DNA from: Bradyrhizobium sp. ISRA464 | GTDB taxonomy: Bacteria; Pseudomonadota; Alphaproteobacteria; Rhizobiales; Xanthobacteraceae | Assembly (NCBI RefSeq): GCF_029910095.1 | Contig: NZ_CP094526.1 | Span: forward strand, 248,001-312,000 | Direction: 5' to 3' | Length of the DNA: 64,000 nt | The notes under the pieces: generated by a model | Database searches by the model: none | What the model saw: the letters and a program-made list of their open reading frames with translations, nothing else | What the model was told of the DNA's origin: nothing | Part shown: piece by piece, positions 5,766 through 13,860 of the stretch | Position numbering within the stretch: the stretch's first letter is position 1 | Layout: each line of letters starts with the position of its first letter | Translations under genes and position numbers: made by a program

Positions 5766-8300
5766 ATGTTCCGTATTTTTACGTGCGTATCCGGTGAGCG
5801 TGACTGGAGGCTGGTCGTACTCGCCGGCCTGGTTTGCTTCGTCGCAAGCGTGGTTGCCGTCAACATCTTCCATCGGGCCATCGCATCGCGGGCGAGAACG
5901 CGCCTGATCTGGATCGCGATCGCGGGCGCCGCGATCGGTTACGGAATCTGGGCGACGCATTTCATCGCCATGCTCGCCTATGAGCCGGGTGTTCCGACCG
6001 GATACAGCACCGCGCTGACCGCGCTGTCGCTCGCCACGGCGATGCTGCTGACGTCGGGCGGCCTCGGCTTTGCCGCCACCGAGTCCAGCCGCTGGCGCGC
6101 ACCGGTCGGCGGCGCGATCATCGGTGCCGGCATCGCCAGCATGCACTATCTCGGCATTTGGGCGCTCGAAGTGCCGGGCCGCGTGGTCTGGTCGATCGAT
6201 CTCGTCGCCGCCTCGATCGTGCTCGGCATGCTGTTCGGCTATGCGGCGCTGGCGATCGCGGTGCGCCACCAGGATCGCCGGATGACGGCCGCCGCCGCGC
6301 TGTTGCTGACGCTCGCGATCGTGTCCCATCACTTCACGGCGATGGGCGCCGTCGCGATCGTCCCCGACCCGCGGCAGGCGCCGGACGCCCTGTCGCTCTC
6401 TCCCGCCTTCCTCGCCGTCACGATCGCCGGCGCGGCGCTGTCGGTGCTCGGGATGAGCCTGGTCTGCGTGCTCGCGGATCGCCGGCTTGCGCTGCGCACG
6501 CACCGCTTCGAGGAGATCATCAGCCAGCTCTCGCTGGCGCGCCAGCAGGTCGAGGCCTCGCAACACGAGCTGCAGGAGCAGAAGCTGCGGCTGGATACGG
6601 CGATCAACTACATGGGCGAGGGCCTCTGCATGTTCGATGCGGACAAGCGCCTCGTCGTGTGCAACGCCCGCTACGCCAACATGTACCGGCTGCCGCCCGA
6701 ACTGTTGCGTCCCGGGACGCTTCACCGCGACATCATCAGGCATCGTATCCTGAACGGCATCCTCAAGGGCGAGACCAGCGACAGCGCCGCGACCGAGCGG
6801 CTCGCGACGTTGAACGCGTTGCCGGCCAACGAGATCAATAGCCGGATCGACGAGCTCGCCGATGGCCGGCTGATTTGCGTCACCAGGCAACCGATGGTCG
6901 GCGGCGGCTGGGTGGCGACCCATCTCGACGTCACTGAGCAACGCCGCTCCGAGGCCAAGATCACCCACATGGCGCAGCACGATGCGCTGACCGACCTGCC
7001 GAACCGTGTGCTGCTCAAGGAGCGGATGGAGCAGGCCTTGTCGATCACGCGCCACGGCGGGCCGAGCCTTGCGGTGCTGATGCTCGATCTCGATCGCTTC
7101 AAGGATATCAACGACACACTCGGTCACCCCGCGGGTGACGCGCTGCTGCAGGCAGTGGCCGTGCGGCTCCGCCGCTGCGTCAGCGAAACGGCGCTGATCG
7201 CGCGCCTCGGCGGCGACGAGTTCGCCGTGATCGACTACGTGACGGATCCTGTCGTGGATGCCGGCCAGCTCGCCGAGAAGATCAGGAAGGCGCTCAGCGA
7301 GCCCGTCGACCTCGACCTTCATCGGGTGATCACTGCGACCAGCATCGGCATTGCGATCGCGCCGCGCGACGGCGCCGATTCGGACGAGATCCTCAGAAGC
7401 GCTGATCTCGCGCTGTATTCCGCGAAGAGCCGCGGGCGCGGCGCATACCGCTTCTTCGAGCCGGAGCTCGATCAGCTGCTGCAGGCCCGGCGCAGCCTCG
7501 AGCGCGACATGCGCAGCGCGCTCTTGAACGGAGAGTTCGAGCTTCACTACCAGCCGTTCATCAACGTCGCGAGCGGCGAGACCAGCGGCTTCGAGGCGCT
7601 GCTGCGGTGGGACCATCCGCAACGCGGCATGGTGCCGCCGGCGACGTTCATTCCGCTGGCTGAAGAGACCGGCCTGATCGTGCCGCTCGGGGAATGGGTG
7701 TTGCGAACCGCCTGCGCCGAGGCGGCGAAATGGCCCGACGATCTCAAGATCGCGGTCAACCTGTCACCGGCCCAGTTCAGGAGCCAGGAGCTGGTGCCGG
7801 TCGTGGTGCGTGCGCTGGCGAGCTCGGGAATTGCCCCGCACCGGCTCGAGCTCGAAGTCACCGAGACGGCGATCATCCACGACAGTGAGGCGGTGTTCGC
7901 GGCGCTCGGTCAGTTGCACGATCTGGGGGTGCGGATCGCGCTCGATGACTTTGGCACCGGCTACTCGTCGCTGAGCTTCCTGCAGCGATTTCCGTTCGAC
8001 AAGGTCAAGATCGACCGCAGCTTCGTGTCCGAATTGTCCGCGCCGACGGACGAATCGCGCCGGATTGCGCGCGCGGTAGTCCGATTCGCCGTCAGCCTCG
8101 GCAAGACCACGACGGCCGAAGGCGTCGAAACCCGGGAGCAGCTCGACATCCTCCGTGCCGATGCCTGCACGGAGGTGCAGGGCTTCCATTTCAGCCCGCC
8201 GGTCAGGCGCGCGAAGGTCGCGCAGATGATCGGCGAGCGGGCCCCGGCGACGGTGGAACACCCCACCGCTCGCCGCGCGGTCGCGGCCGCCGCTTCCTGA
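5766..8300 (+). CDS. MHYT-PAS-GGDEF-EAL cyclic-di-GMP signalling protein
   Basis: This 844-residue inner-membrane protein has an N-terminal MHYT sensor (about residues 10-215). The sensor has repeated TM segments and the motifs THFIAM, SMHYLG and SHHFTAM, thought to bind copper and sense a gas or redox signal. A short coiled coil and PAS domain (about 260-390) precede a diguanylate cyclase domain with an intact GGDEF (about 482-486). No RxxD inhibitory site lies five residues upstream of it. The C-terminal phosphodiesterase domain (about 570-825) has EAL near 609, NLSPAQF, ELEVTET, DDFGTG, VKIDRSF and EGVET, all consistent with activity. It could therefore make and degrade c-di-GMP. The start is the ATG at 5766; the ribosome site is weak. 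Confidence 0.92.
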   Translation: MFRIFTCVSGERDWRLVVLAGLVCFVASVVAVNIFHRAIASRARTRLIWIAIAGAAIGYGIWATHFIAMLAYEPGVPTGYSTALTALSLATAMLLTSGGLGFAATESSRWRAPVGGAIIGAGIASMHYLGIWALEVPGRVVWSIDLVAASIVLGMLFGYAALAIAVRHQDRRMTAAAALLLTLAIVSHHFTAMGAVAIVPDPRQAPDALSLSPAFLAVTIAGAALSVLGMSLVCVLADRRLALRTHRFEEIISQLSLARQQVEASQHELQEQKLRLDTAINYMGEGLCMFDADKRLVVCNARYANMYRLPPELLRPGTLHRDIIRHRILNGILKGETSDSAATERLATLNALPANEINSRIDELADGRLICVTRQPMVGGGWVATHLDVTEQRRSEAKITHMAQHDALTDLPNRVLLKERMEQALSITRHGGPSLAVLMLDLDRFKDINDTLGHPAGDALLQAVAVRLRRCVSETALIARLGGDEFAVIDYVTDPVVDAGQLAEKIRKALSEPVDLDLHRVITATSIGIAIAPRDGADSDEILRSADLALYSAKSRGRGAYRFFEPELDQLLQARRSLERDMRSALLNGEFELHYQPFINVASGETSGFEALLRWDHPQRGMVPPATFIPLAEETGLIVPLGEWVLRTACAEAAKWPDDLKIAVNLSPAQFRSQELVPVVVRALASSGIAPHRLELEVTETAIIHDSEAVFAALGQLHDLGVRIALDDFGTGYSSLSFLQRFPFDKVKIDRSFVSELSAPTDESRRIARAVVRFAVSLGKTTTAEGVETREQLDILRADACTEVQGFHFSPPVRRAKVAQMIGERAPATVEHPTARRAVAAAAS

Positions 8301-8393
8301 TGATTGGCCGCAGCGGCGGATCGTGAGACGTAAGGCCGCAGCGAGCCGCCAAGTTCTGGTTTGTGCACGGAGACTGCAGCGGTTTTCGCGGCC

Positions 8394-8409
8394 GTTAGAA
8401 TTTCTCTAA
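8394..8409. promoter_or_regulatory. Candidate operator upstream of the PepSY/cytochrome b561 pair
   Basis: The sequence gttagaatttctctaa contains inverted arms TTAGA and TCTAA. Its first 13 bases recur exactly, in reverse complement, at 9466-9478 before the porin gene. Its centre lies about 106 bp before the GTG start at 8508. It looks like an AT-rich operator of the general TTAGAA/TTCTAA type, but the arm spacing differs from the iron-control (Irr) element, so I do not name the regulator. Confidence 0.45.
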
Positions 8410-8507
8410 GGCATTCAACGCGCCGCGGGGCATTGACTTCGCCATCGCCTCCGCGTCCTTCGGTTCGCGCGCCTTGCGCGCGTCATCGAAACCGGGAGGA
8501 GATATTC

Positions 8508-8786
8508 GTGAGGGTCATTCGGAGTGCTGCGCTGGCAATGTCTGTATTGGGGCTGATGGGATCGACGGCGCTTGCCGACGGCTACAAGAACTGCACCAAG
8601 CTCGACAAGGCGTCGTGGAAGCCGGCGAGCGAAGCCGAAGCCAAGGCCAAGGCGGCCGGCTACGAGGTGCGCCGCTCCAAGATCGAAGGCTCCTGCTACG
8701 AAGTGTACGGCGTCAAGGACGGCAAGCTGTTCGAGCTGTTCTACAACCCCGAGGATCTCACCCTGAAACACACGATCGCGAAGTGA
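8508..8786 (+). CDS. Secreted PepSY-domain-like small protein
   Basis: The product is 92 residues from the GTG at 8508, with a gggaggag ribosome site 6 nt upstream. It has a signal peptide (MRVIRSAALAMSVLGLMGSTALA, cleavage after ALA). The mature part resembles a single PepSY-type unit: residues EAEAKAKAAGYEVRRSKIEG form the helix and strand, and CYEVYGVKDGKLFELFYNP forms the beta hairpin. Two cysteines (in KNCTKL and GSCYEV) could form a disulfide. PepSY units are common beside flavin- and heme-dependent electron-transfer membrane proteins. It is 10 bp upstream of cytochrome b561 and almost certainly co-transcribed with it. Confidence 0.8.
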   Translation: MRVIRSAALAMSVLGLMGSTALADGYKNCTKLDKASWKPASEAEAKAKAAGYEVRRSKIEGSCYEVYGVKDGKLFELFYNPEDLTLKHTIAK

Positions 8787-8796
8787 CCTGAGGCCG

Positions 8797-9375
8797 ATGG
8801 CAGAGGCGGCGCCGCGACCGCGCGATCCATCCGCGCAGCACTCCGCGTCGCGGACGGTGCAGGTCTGGGACCTGCCGCTGCGGCTCTGGCACTGGACTCT
8901 CGCGGCCGTCGTGCTGATCGCGTGGTTCACGCCGAACAGCCATGACCGGGTGCACCGGCTGGCCGGCTATAGCGTGATCGGACTCGTGGCCTTTCGGTTG
9001 ATCTGGGGCTTTGCCGGCACGCACTATTCGCGGTTCAGGATGCTGGGCGCGAGGCTGCGCGCCGCGCCGCGCTACATCTGGAATCTGCGCCGCGGGATCA
9101 CCGGCCGCTATATCGGACTCAATCCTGCCGGCACCGTGATGCTGGTGGCCTTGCTGGCGCTGCTCGCGATTTCGGCGATCACGGGCGCGATGCAGGTCAC
9201 CGTGACCTTCTTCGGGGTCTGGTGGGTCGAGGACACCCACGCCTACGCCTCGGATGCGGTCATCATCCTGGTCGTGTTGCACGTCTTGGGTGTGGTCGTG
9301 ATGGGCATTCTTCAGCGCCAGAACCTGGTGCAAGCGATGATTACAGGACGGAAGCTGATCCGCAGCCGCTGGTGA
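8797..9375 (+). CDS. Cytochrome b561-type membrane protein (Ni,Fe-hydrogenase b-subunit-like)
   Basis: This 192-residue protein has about four transmembrane helices and belongs to the cytochrome b561 / hydrogenase-type b cytochrome superfamily. Members carry two b hemes and pass electrons between the quinone pool and a periplasmic partner. Candidate heme histidines lie in LRLWHWTL, HDRVHRLAGY and the last helix IILVVLHVLGV. ITGRYIGLNPAG and ISAITGAM are typical of the family. It lacks any fused catalytic domain. Its neighbours (PepSY-like protein, porin, flavin protein, ApbE) suggest it feeds or drains electrons for that set. The start is the ATG at 8797. Confidence 0.88.
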   Translation: MAEAAPRPRDPSAQHSASRTVQVWDLPLRLWHWTLAAVVLIAWFTPNSHDRVHRLAGYSVIGLVAFRLIWGFAGTHYSRFRMLGARLRAAPRYIWNLRRGITGRYIGLNPAGTVMLVALLALLAISAITGAMQVTVTFFGVWWVEDTHAYASDAVIILVVLHVLGVVVMGILQRQNLVQAMITGRKLIRSRW

Positions 9376-9465
9376 GCGATTTCGCCGCTTTCGTCGAGCT
9401 TCCGCGGAAATCCACGAACTCTGCCGAGCCTCCGGCTTGTTTTTTCTTATTCTAATTCCAAAGTG

Positions 9466-9478
9466 GAGAAATTCTAAC
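9466..9478. promoter_or_regulatory. Candidate operator upstream of the porin/flavin-protein unit
   Basis: The sequence gagaaattctaac is the exact reverse complement of 8394-8406. A further related half-site (tctaattcc) lies about 10 bp to its left. Its centre is about 113 bp before the porin start codon, nearly the same distance as the first copy from its gene. The region 9376-9584 holds no gene. Confidence 0.45.
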
Positions 9479-9584
9479 CGCCGTCTGGCTCTCAGACTGC
9501 CAGAAACGTACCGAAATGCTTCTCTGTGGTGTTAGGTGCGCCCAATTGTCGCGGGTTTTCGTTTCCGCGGATCAAGGGGGGCAC

Positions 9585-11231
9585 ATGCTGTCGCAGCGTC
9601 ATACGGACTTGGAAGTATCGAAATTCGGACCGGGCTTTAGCTCCAGGCGTGCCGCACTCCTCGCGGCGACCGCGCTGTCGATCTTCAGCAGCAGCGGCGC
9701 CTTTGCGGCCGAAGATAGCACGAACGAGGTATTGCTGAAAAAGCTCGACAAGATGGAGCGGCGCATCCAGGCGCTCGAAGCCGAGCTGAAGCAGAAGGAC
9801 AGCCGCCAGCAGGCCGACGCCGGCACCAAGTCCTCATCGCGGCCGGCCTCGATCCGGAGCGCCAACGCGACGGCGTCATCCACCGATGCGAAGGAGGCGA
9901 CGGACGCAAAGCAGGAAACAAAGGGAGCCAAGGGCAAGCCCGAAGCCCAATCCGCAGAGACGCCGGCCAAGCCGATGCTGAACCTCCCGCCGCTGCCAGC
10001 GGCGGGAGACAAGCCCATTCTGGGGCTGGCGGACTCGCCTGTTCCCGGCCTCAGCATAGGCGCCTATGGCGAAGTCAAGTTCGGTGCCGTGCAAAACCCT
10101 GCCGCCAACGGCCAGTGGCAGAACGGCTTCGATGCGCAACGCTTCGTCCTGCTGCCGACCTACGCGATCACGCCGAACATCATCTTCAATGCGGAGATCG
10201 AGTTCGAGCACGCGGGTTCGGGCTTTGACAATGACGACAAGCTGCACGGCACCGCCGAGATCGAGCAGCTCTGGGTCGATTTCAAGATCCTCGATCAGTT
10301 CAACTGGCGCGCGCCCGGTATCGATCTCGTGCCGATCGGCTACATCAACCAGCACCACGAGCCGACGCAGTTCTACAGCGTGAACCGGCCCGAATTGTAC
10401 AACGGTCTCATTCCATCGACCTGGAAGGTGCCGTCGAGCAGTGTCTATGGGACCATCAGCGATGATCTGAAGTATCAGGTGATGGTCAGCACCAGCAACG
10501 AGGACTTCGGCGACTCCTTCGACAACCGTACCGAGGCCAAGACCGTGCCGCTTCCCGGAACGCCCTACGCCGCAGGGATCGATGGCCTGAACGGGCTTGG
10601 GTTCTCCAGGCCACCGCTCGGCGACTTCCAGCAGCTCAACAATGCCGTGGCCGTATCCGGACGGCTCGACGTCACACCGACGGTCCTGCCCGGCTTCGCC
10701 GGAAGCGTAAGCGCGTACTACTCACCGAACACGACGCCGCGCGGGGCGCATGATGATTTCGGCAATTTCTTCGGCCGCTCGAGCCTGACGATGTTCGATG
10801 CTGAGTTCCGCTATCGCGTCCCCGACACCGGTCTCGAGCTTCGCGGCGAATATGTCCGCGCGGAATTCGGCCATCCGGAGAATTTGCGCGCGAACAACGA
10901 TTCCGATCCCACCAACAACGTCGGCAAGACGATGTACGGCTATTCCGGTGAGGTCGCCTATCACGTGCCGCTCGGTACTATCCTAAACAGCGAATGGGAG
11001 GCAGTGCCGTTCTACCGCTATACGTACCAGAACCTGCAGACCGGCGGGTTTGCCGGCACAGATGCCAACCTGCCGATCGGCGCCGGTCAGCGACAGTTCC
11101 ATACCGCCGGATTTGCGCTCTTCCCATCACCGAAGATTGCCCTGAAGGCGACCTATCAGCACGTCATCGACAAGAGCATCACCGGCGCGATGTCGGATTC
11201 GTTCCTCGGCGGTGTCGGCTTCTTCTTCTGA
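9585..11231 (+). CDS. Outer-membrane porin with N-terminal coiled coil (OprO/P-like)
   Basis: The product is 548 residues from the ATG at 9585, which follows a strong aaggggggc ribosome site. A longer frame to 9516 lacks one. A signal sequence with a long n-region ends near SSSGAFAAE. Next is a coiled coil (LLKKLDKMERRIQALEAEL), then a low-complexity Ala/Lys/Thr linker to about residue 130. A beta-barrel with alternating aromatic strands follows and ends in VGFFF, the terminal Phe expected of outer-membrane barrels. This layout matches phosphate-selective or related porins, whose coiled coil drives trimerisation. The solute is unknown. It heads the transcription unit of the FMN-binding protein and ApbE. 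Confidence 0.8.
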   Translation: MLSQRHTDLEVSKFGPGFSSRRAALLAATALSIFSSSGAFAAEDSTNEVLLKKLDKMERRIQALEAELKQKDSRQQADAGTKSSSRPASIRSANATASSTDAKEATDAKQETKGAKGKPEAQSAETPAKPMLNLPPLPAAGDKPILGLADSPVPGLSIGAYGEVKFGAVQNPAANGQWQNGFDAQRFVLLPTYAITPNIIFNAEIEFEHAGSGFDNDDKLHGTAEIEQLWVDFKILDQFNWRAPGIDLVPIGYINQHHEPTQFYSVNRPELYNGLIPSTWKVPSSSVYGTISDDLKYQVMVSTSNEDFGDSFDNRTEAKTVPLPGTPYAAGIDGLNGLGFSRPPLGDFQQLNNAVAVSGRLDVTPTVLPGFAGSVSAYYSPNTTPRGAHDDFGNFFGRSSLTMFDAEFRYRVPDTGLELRGEYVRAEFGHPENLRANNDSDPTNNVGKTMYGYSGEVAYHVPLGTILNSEWEAVPFYRYTYQNLQTGGFAGTDANLPIGAGQRQFHTAGFALFPSPKIALKATYQHVIDKSITGAMSDSFLGGVGFFF

Positions 11232-11297
11232 GATCAGTGCGGCGCTCGGAACGCGCGCGCCGCCGCAGGACAACAAACGATGGGAGTCGCGTGAAAG

Positions 11298-11768
11298 ATG
11301 ACGTGGGTTCGATATACGCTGCCGGCGGTGGCGCTCGTGTCGGTTGCTTCGCCTGCCTATGCGGTTCAGTACCTGTCGATCGAGGAGGCGCAGAGGCAGG
11401 CGTTTCCATCGGCGACGCACTTCACCGAAGTCCAGACGGGACGCGTCTGGAAGGCCGAATCCGGCGGCAAAGTCGCGGGCTTCTTCGTCTTCGACCGGGT
11501 CATCGGCAAGCACCTGTTCATCGACTATGCGGTGGCGCTGACCCCGGCCGGCGCAGTGCATAAGGTCGAAATCCTGCAATACAGGGAATCCTATGGCGGT
11601 GAGATCAGAAGTCCGAGCTGGCTGGCGCAATTCGTCGGCAAGACCAGCGGCAGCGCATTGAAGATCAACGGCGACATCAGGAATATCTCCGGCGCGACGT
11701 TGTCATCGACGCATGTCACCGAGGGCGTGAAGAGGATCCTGACCGCCTATGCCAATCGCCTTCGATAG
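11298..11768 (+). CDS. Periplasmic FMN-binding-domain protein (covalently flavinylated)
   Basis: This 156-residue protein has a signal peptide (MTWVRYTLPAVALVSVASPAYA). Near its C-terminus is the flavinylation motif ISGATLSS (residues 130-137), in which Thr134 is expected to carry FMN through a phosphoester bond, as in RnfG and NqrC. The segment GKVAGFFVFDRVIGKHLFIDY forms the sheet before it. Only a single FMN_bind domain is present and there is no membrane anchor after cleavage, so it may be a soluble periplasmic electron carrier. The gene overlaps the ApbE gene by 20 bp, so modification enzyme and substrate are translationally coupled. Confidence 0.88.
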   Translation: MTWVRYTLPAVALVSVASPAYAVQYLSIEEAQRQAFPSATHFTEVQTGRVWKAESGGKVAGFFVFDRVIGKHLFIDYAVALTPAGAVHKVEILQYRESYGGEIRSPSWLAQFVGKTSGSALKINGDIRNISGATLSSTHVTEGVKRILTAYANRLR

Positions 11769-12660
11769 TACTCGCCGCGCGCGGCCGCTGTTGGGCACCT
11801 TCGTCGAGATCGAGGTCGCAGCTGCTGCCGGATCCGACGCGGCTGCCGCCATTGACGCCGCATTCGATGCAGTCGCCGAAGTTCATCGGCTGATGAGCTT
11901 TCATGAGCACGACACCGACGTCAGCCGCCTCAATCGGGAAGCCGGCATCCGCCCGACGCGAGTCCATGCCTGGACGTTCCAGGTCCTGGAGGCGGCGGTC
12001 GAGATGCATCGACGTTCCAGGGGTGTTTTCGACGTCACCGTCGCGCCGGTGTTGCAGGCCATGGGTCTGCTGCCTGGATTGGATGGCGCTCCGGTCATCA
12101 TGCCGGAATGGCGCGTCACCGATCCGATCGAGCTTTCGTCTGAACAGACCGTGCGCTTTCGATCACCGGCGATCGAGATCGATCTCGGTGGGATCGCCAA
12201 GGGCTTTGCAGTCGATCGCGCAATCGAGGTGTTGCGCGGCTTCGATATTCCGGGCGGGCTGGTCAATGCCGGTGGCGATCTTCGGGTATTCGGACAGGGG
12301 CCGCACACGGTCCACCTGCGCGACCCCGGCGACCCGCTCCGCTTGCTCGCCCGTATCGAGCTGACCGATGAGGCGCTGGCGTCGACGGCGCGTCGATTTG
12401 ATCTGGTTGATGGAGCAGCTCCGGGTGTATCGGCGATCATCGATCCCTTTACCGGCAAGCCGACGGGTGCCGTTACCGGCGCTACGGTCCGAGCACCGTC
12501 ATGCATGATCGCCGATGCGCTCACGAAGGTCGTCATGATCTCCGGGACCGGCGCCGGCGACCTGCTCGCGCATTACGGAGCGAGTGCCTTGTTGATCTCG
12601 GTCGATGGCGAGGTGCAGATCACGTCCGACTGGCCTCAGGCGGTGCACCTTGCGGCTTAA
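11749..12660 (+). CDS. apbE: FAD:protein FMN transferase ApbE
   Basis: This 303-residue enzyme transfers FMN from FAD to a Thr in the SGAT motif of its partner, with Mg2+. Family motifs seen are RPLLGTFVEIE at the N-terminus, LMSFHEHDTDVSRLNR, IEIDLGGIAKGFAVDRA for flavin binding, LVNAGGDLRVFG, and IIDPFTGKPTG with APSCMIADALTK for the Mg site. No clear signal peptide is visible, although ApbE usually acts outside the cytoplasm. Either it works before export or the N-terminus is atypical. It overlaps the FMN-binding gene upstream and the cytochrome gene downstream (11 bp). Confidence 0.93.
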   Translation: MPIAFDSTRRARPLLGTFVEIEVAAAAGSDAAAAIDAAFDAVAEVHRLMSFHEHDTDVSRLNREAGIRPTRVHAWTFQVLEAAVEMHRRSRGVFDVTVAPVLQAMGLLPGLDGAPVIMPEWRVTDPIELSSEQTVRFRSPAIEIDLGGIAKGFAVDRAIEVLRGFDIPGGLVNAGGDLRVFGQGPHTVHLRDPGDPLRLLARIELTDEALASTARRFDLVDGAAPGVSAIIDPFTGKPTGAVTGATVRAPSCMIADALTKVVMISGTGAGDLLAHYGASALLISVDGEVQITSDWPQAVHLAA

Positions 12661-13069
12661 GCGTCCATTTCGCTATTCGATTTACGCGGCGTTCGCGGTG
12701 CTGCTGCTGACCGGTGCTGGCTGGCTCGTGGCGGATTGGCAAAAGAACGTCGCTGGCGACGAGATCTGGCAGCAGAGCGCGGCGACGATGCTGATGGTGC
12801 ATGGCGGTGCCGCCATGCTGGCGTTATTGCTGCTGGGCGCGCTGATTCCCGTGCACTTGCTGCGCGCATGGCGGAGCCGGAAAAATCGCATTTCCGGATC
12901 GATCATGGCGGCGTTCAATGCCGTCCTGATCGTGACCGCCTTTAGCCTGTATTATCTTGGATCGGAGGAGGTGCGACCCTGGATCAGCTGGATCCACCTC
13001 ACAGCGGGATTTGCCCTTTCCCTGATGCTTCCGCTCCACATCTGGCTCGGTCGGCGGGAGTTGTGGTGA
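12650..13069 (+). CDS. Predicted di-heme membrane cytochrome b (DUF4405-like)
   Basis: The start chosen is the TTG at 12650, which overlaps the end of apbE and gives 139 residues beginning MRLKRPFRYSIYAAF. The upstream in-frame ATG lies deeper inside apbE. Four transmembrane helices are visible. The second to fourth hold two histidine pairs suited to two b hemes: MVHGG with PVHLL, and WIHLT with PLHIWLGRREL. Small four-helix cytochromes of this sort occur with flavinylated periplasmic proteins and are thought to connect them to the quinone pool. It is the last gene of the unit and converges on the Lon-domain gene 7 bp away. Confidence 0.75.
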   Translation: MRLKRPFRYSIYAAFAVLLLTGAGWLVADWQKNVAGDEIWQQSAATMLMVHGGAAMLALLLLGALIPVHLLRAWRSRKNRISGSIMAAFNAVLIVTAFSLYYLGSEEVRPWISWIHLTAGFALSLMLPLHIWLGRRELW

Positions 13070-13076
13070 GAGGGCC

Positions 13077-13751
13077 TCACTGCACCGGCGGGTCGCCGCT
13101 GGTGCGCTTCTTGGCGAGATCCATTTCGGTGACCGCGATCAGGATCTCGGCGCGGGTCTTCAGGTCGGGCGCCTCGAGCATCGCCTGCTTCTCGGCGGGA
13201 CCGTAGGGCGACATCATCGCCAGCGCATTGACCAGCGCCTCGTTGGGCGCGGCCTCGATGCCTTCCCAGTCGACCTTGAGATTGTTGGCCTTCAGGAAAT
13301 CGGCGAGCACCTTGAGCAACGCCTTGCGGTCGACCGCCTCCTCGCCCTTGCGCGCGGTGAAGTCGCCGGTGAAGGAAAAGAAGTCGACCTTGCACTGCCG
13401 GTAGGACGTCTGCACGGTCAGTTCCTCGACCACCTTGAAGCGCGCGACGCCGGTCAGTTCGAGGATGTAGCGGCCGTCGCCGGATTCGGCGAGCTGTGTG
13501 ATGCGGCCGACGCAGCCGATGCGGAACAGCACGGGATTGGCCTCGTTCGGCGAATGCGTCACGTCGGGCTGGATCATCCCGATCAGGCGGTGCCCGTCGC
13601 GCAGCGCGTCGTCGACCATCGCGAGATAGCGCGGCTCGAAGATGTTGAGCGGCATCTGGCCGCGCGGCAGCAACAGCGCGCCCGGCAACGGGAATACCGG
13701 GATCACTTCGGGAAGCTCGGCGGGCCCGCGGTATTCGGCGTTGATCGGCAT
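13077..13751 (-). CDS. Lon N-terminal (LON substrate-binding) domain protein
   Basis: This 224-residue protein consists of the LON-N domain alone, without the AAA+ ATPase or serine protease parts of Lon. The signature strands are ELPEVIPVFPLPGALLLPRG, MPLNIFEPRYLAMVDDAL and IGCVGRITQLAESGDGRYIL. The C-terminal helical bundle follows (LADFLKANNLKVDW, ALAMMSPYGPAEKQAMLEA). Stand-alone LON-N proteins are widespread beside cnoX in alphaproteobacteria. Their role is unproven; substrate recognition or scaffolding is likely. It is in the same direction as cnoX, 109 bp downstream of it. Confidence 0.9.
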   Translation of the reverse strand: MPINAEYRGPAELPEVIPVFPLPGALLLPRGQMPLNIFEPRYLAMVDDALRDGHRLIGMIQPDVTHSPNEANPVLFRIGCVGRITQLAESGDGRYILELTGVARFKVVEELTVQTSYRQCKVDFFSFTGDFTARKGEEAVDRKALLKVLADFLKANNLKVDWEGIEAAPNEALVNALAMMSPYGPAEKQAMLEAPDLKTRAEILIAVTEMDLAKKRTSGDPPVQ

Positions 13752-13860
13752 CTGCAGTCCCGCTGTTACAGGCGCGGCTCAGGCAAGATCCGGAATAGTG
13801 TATAGCGGCTTTCCGACAAGATCATGCCCAAACAAGAATCCCAAGCGCGCTTACCGCGCT

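Noticed and set aside
5751..7622. A 623-codon minus-strand frame inside the GGDEF-EAL gene
   Set aside because: It is a high-GC shadow with Arg/His/Gly-rich low complexity and no family pattern, while the plus strand has well-formed domains.
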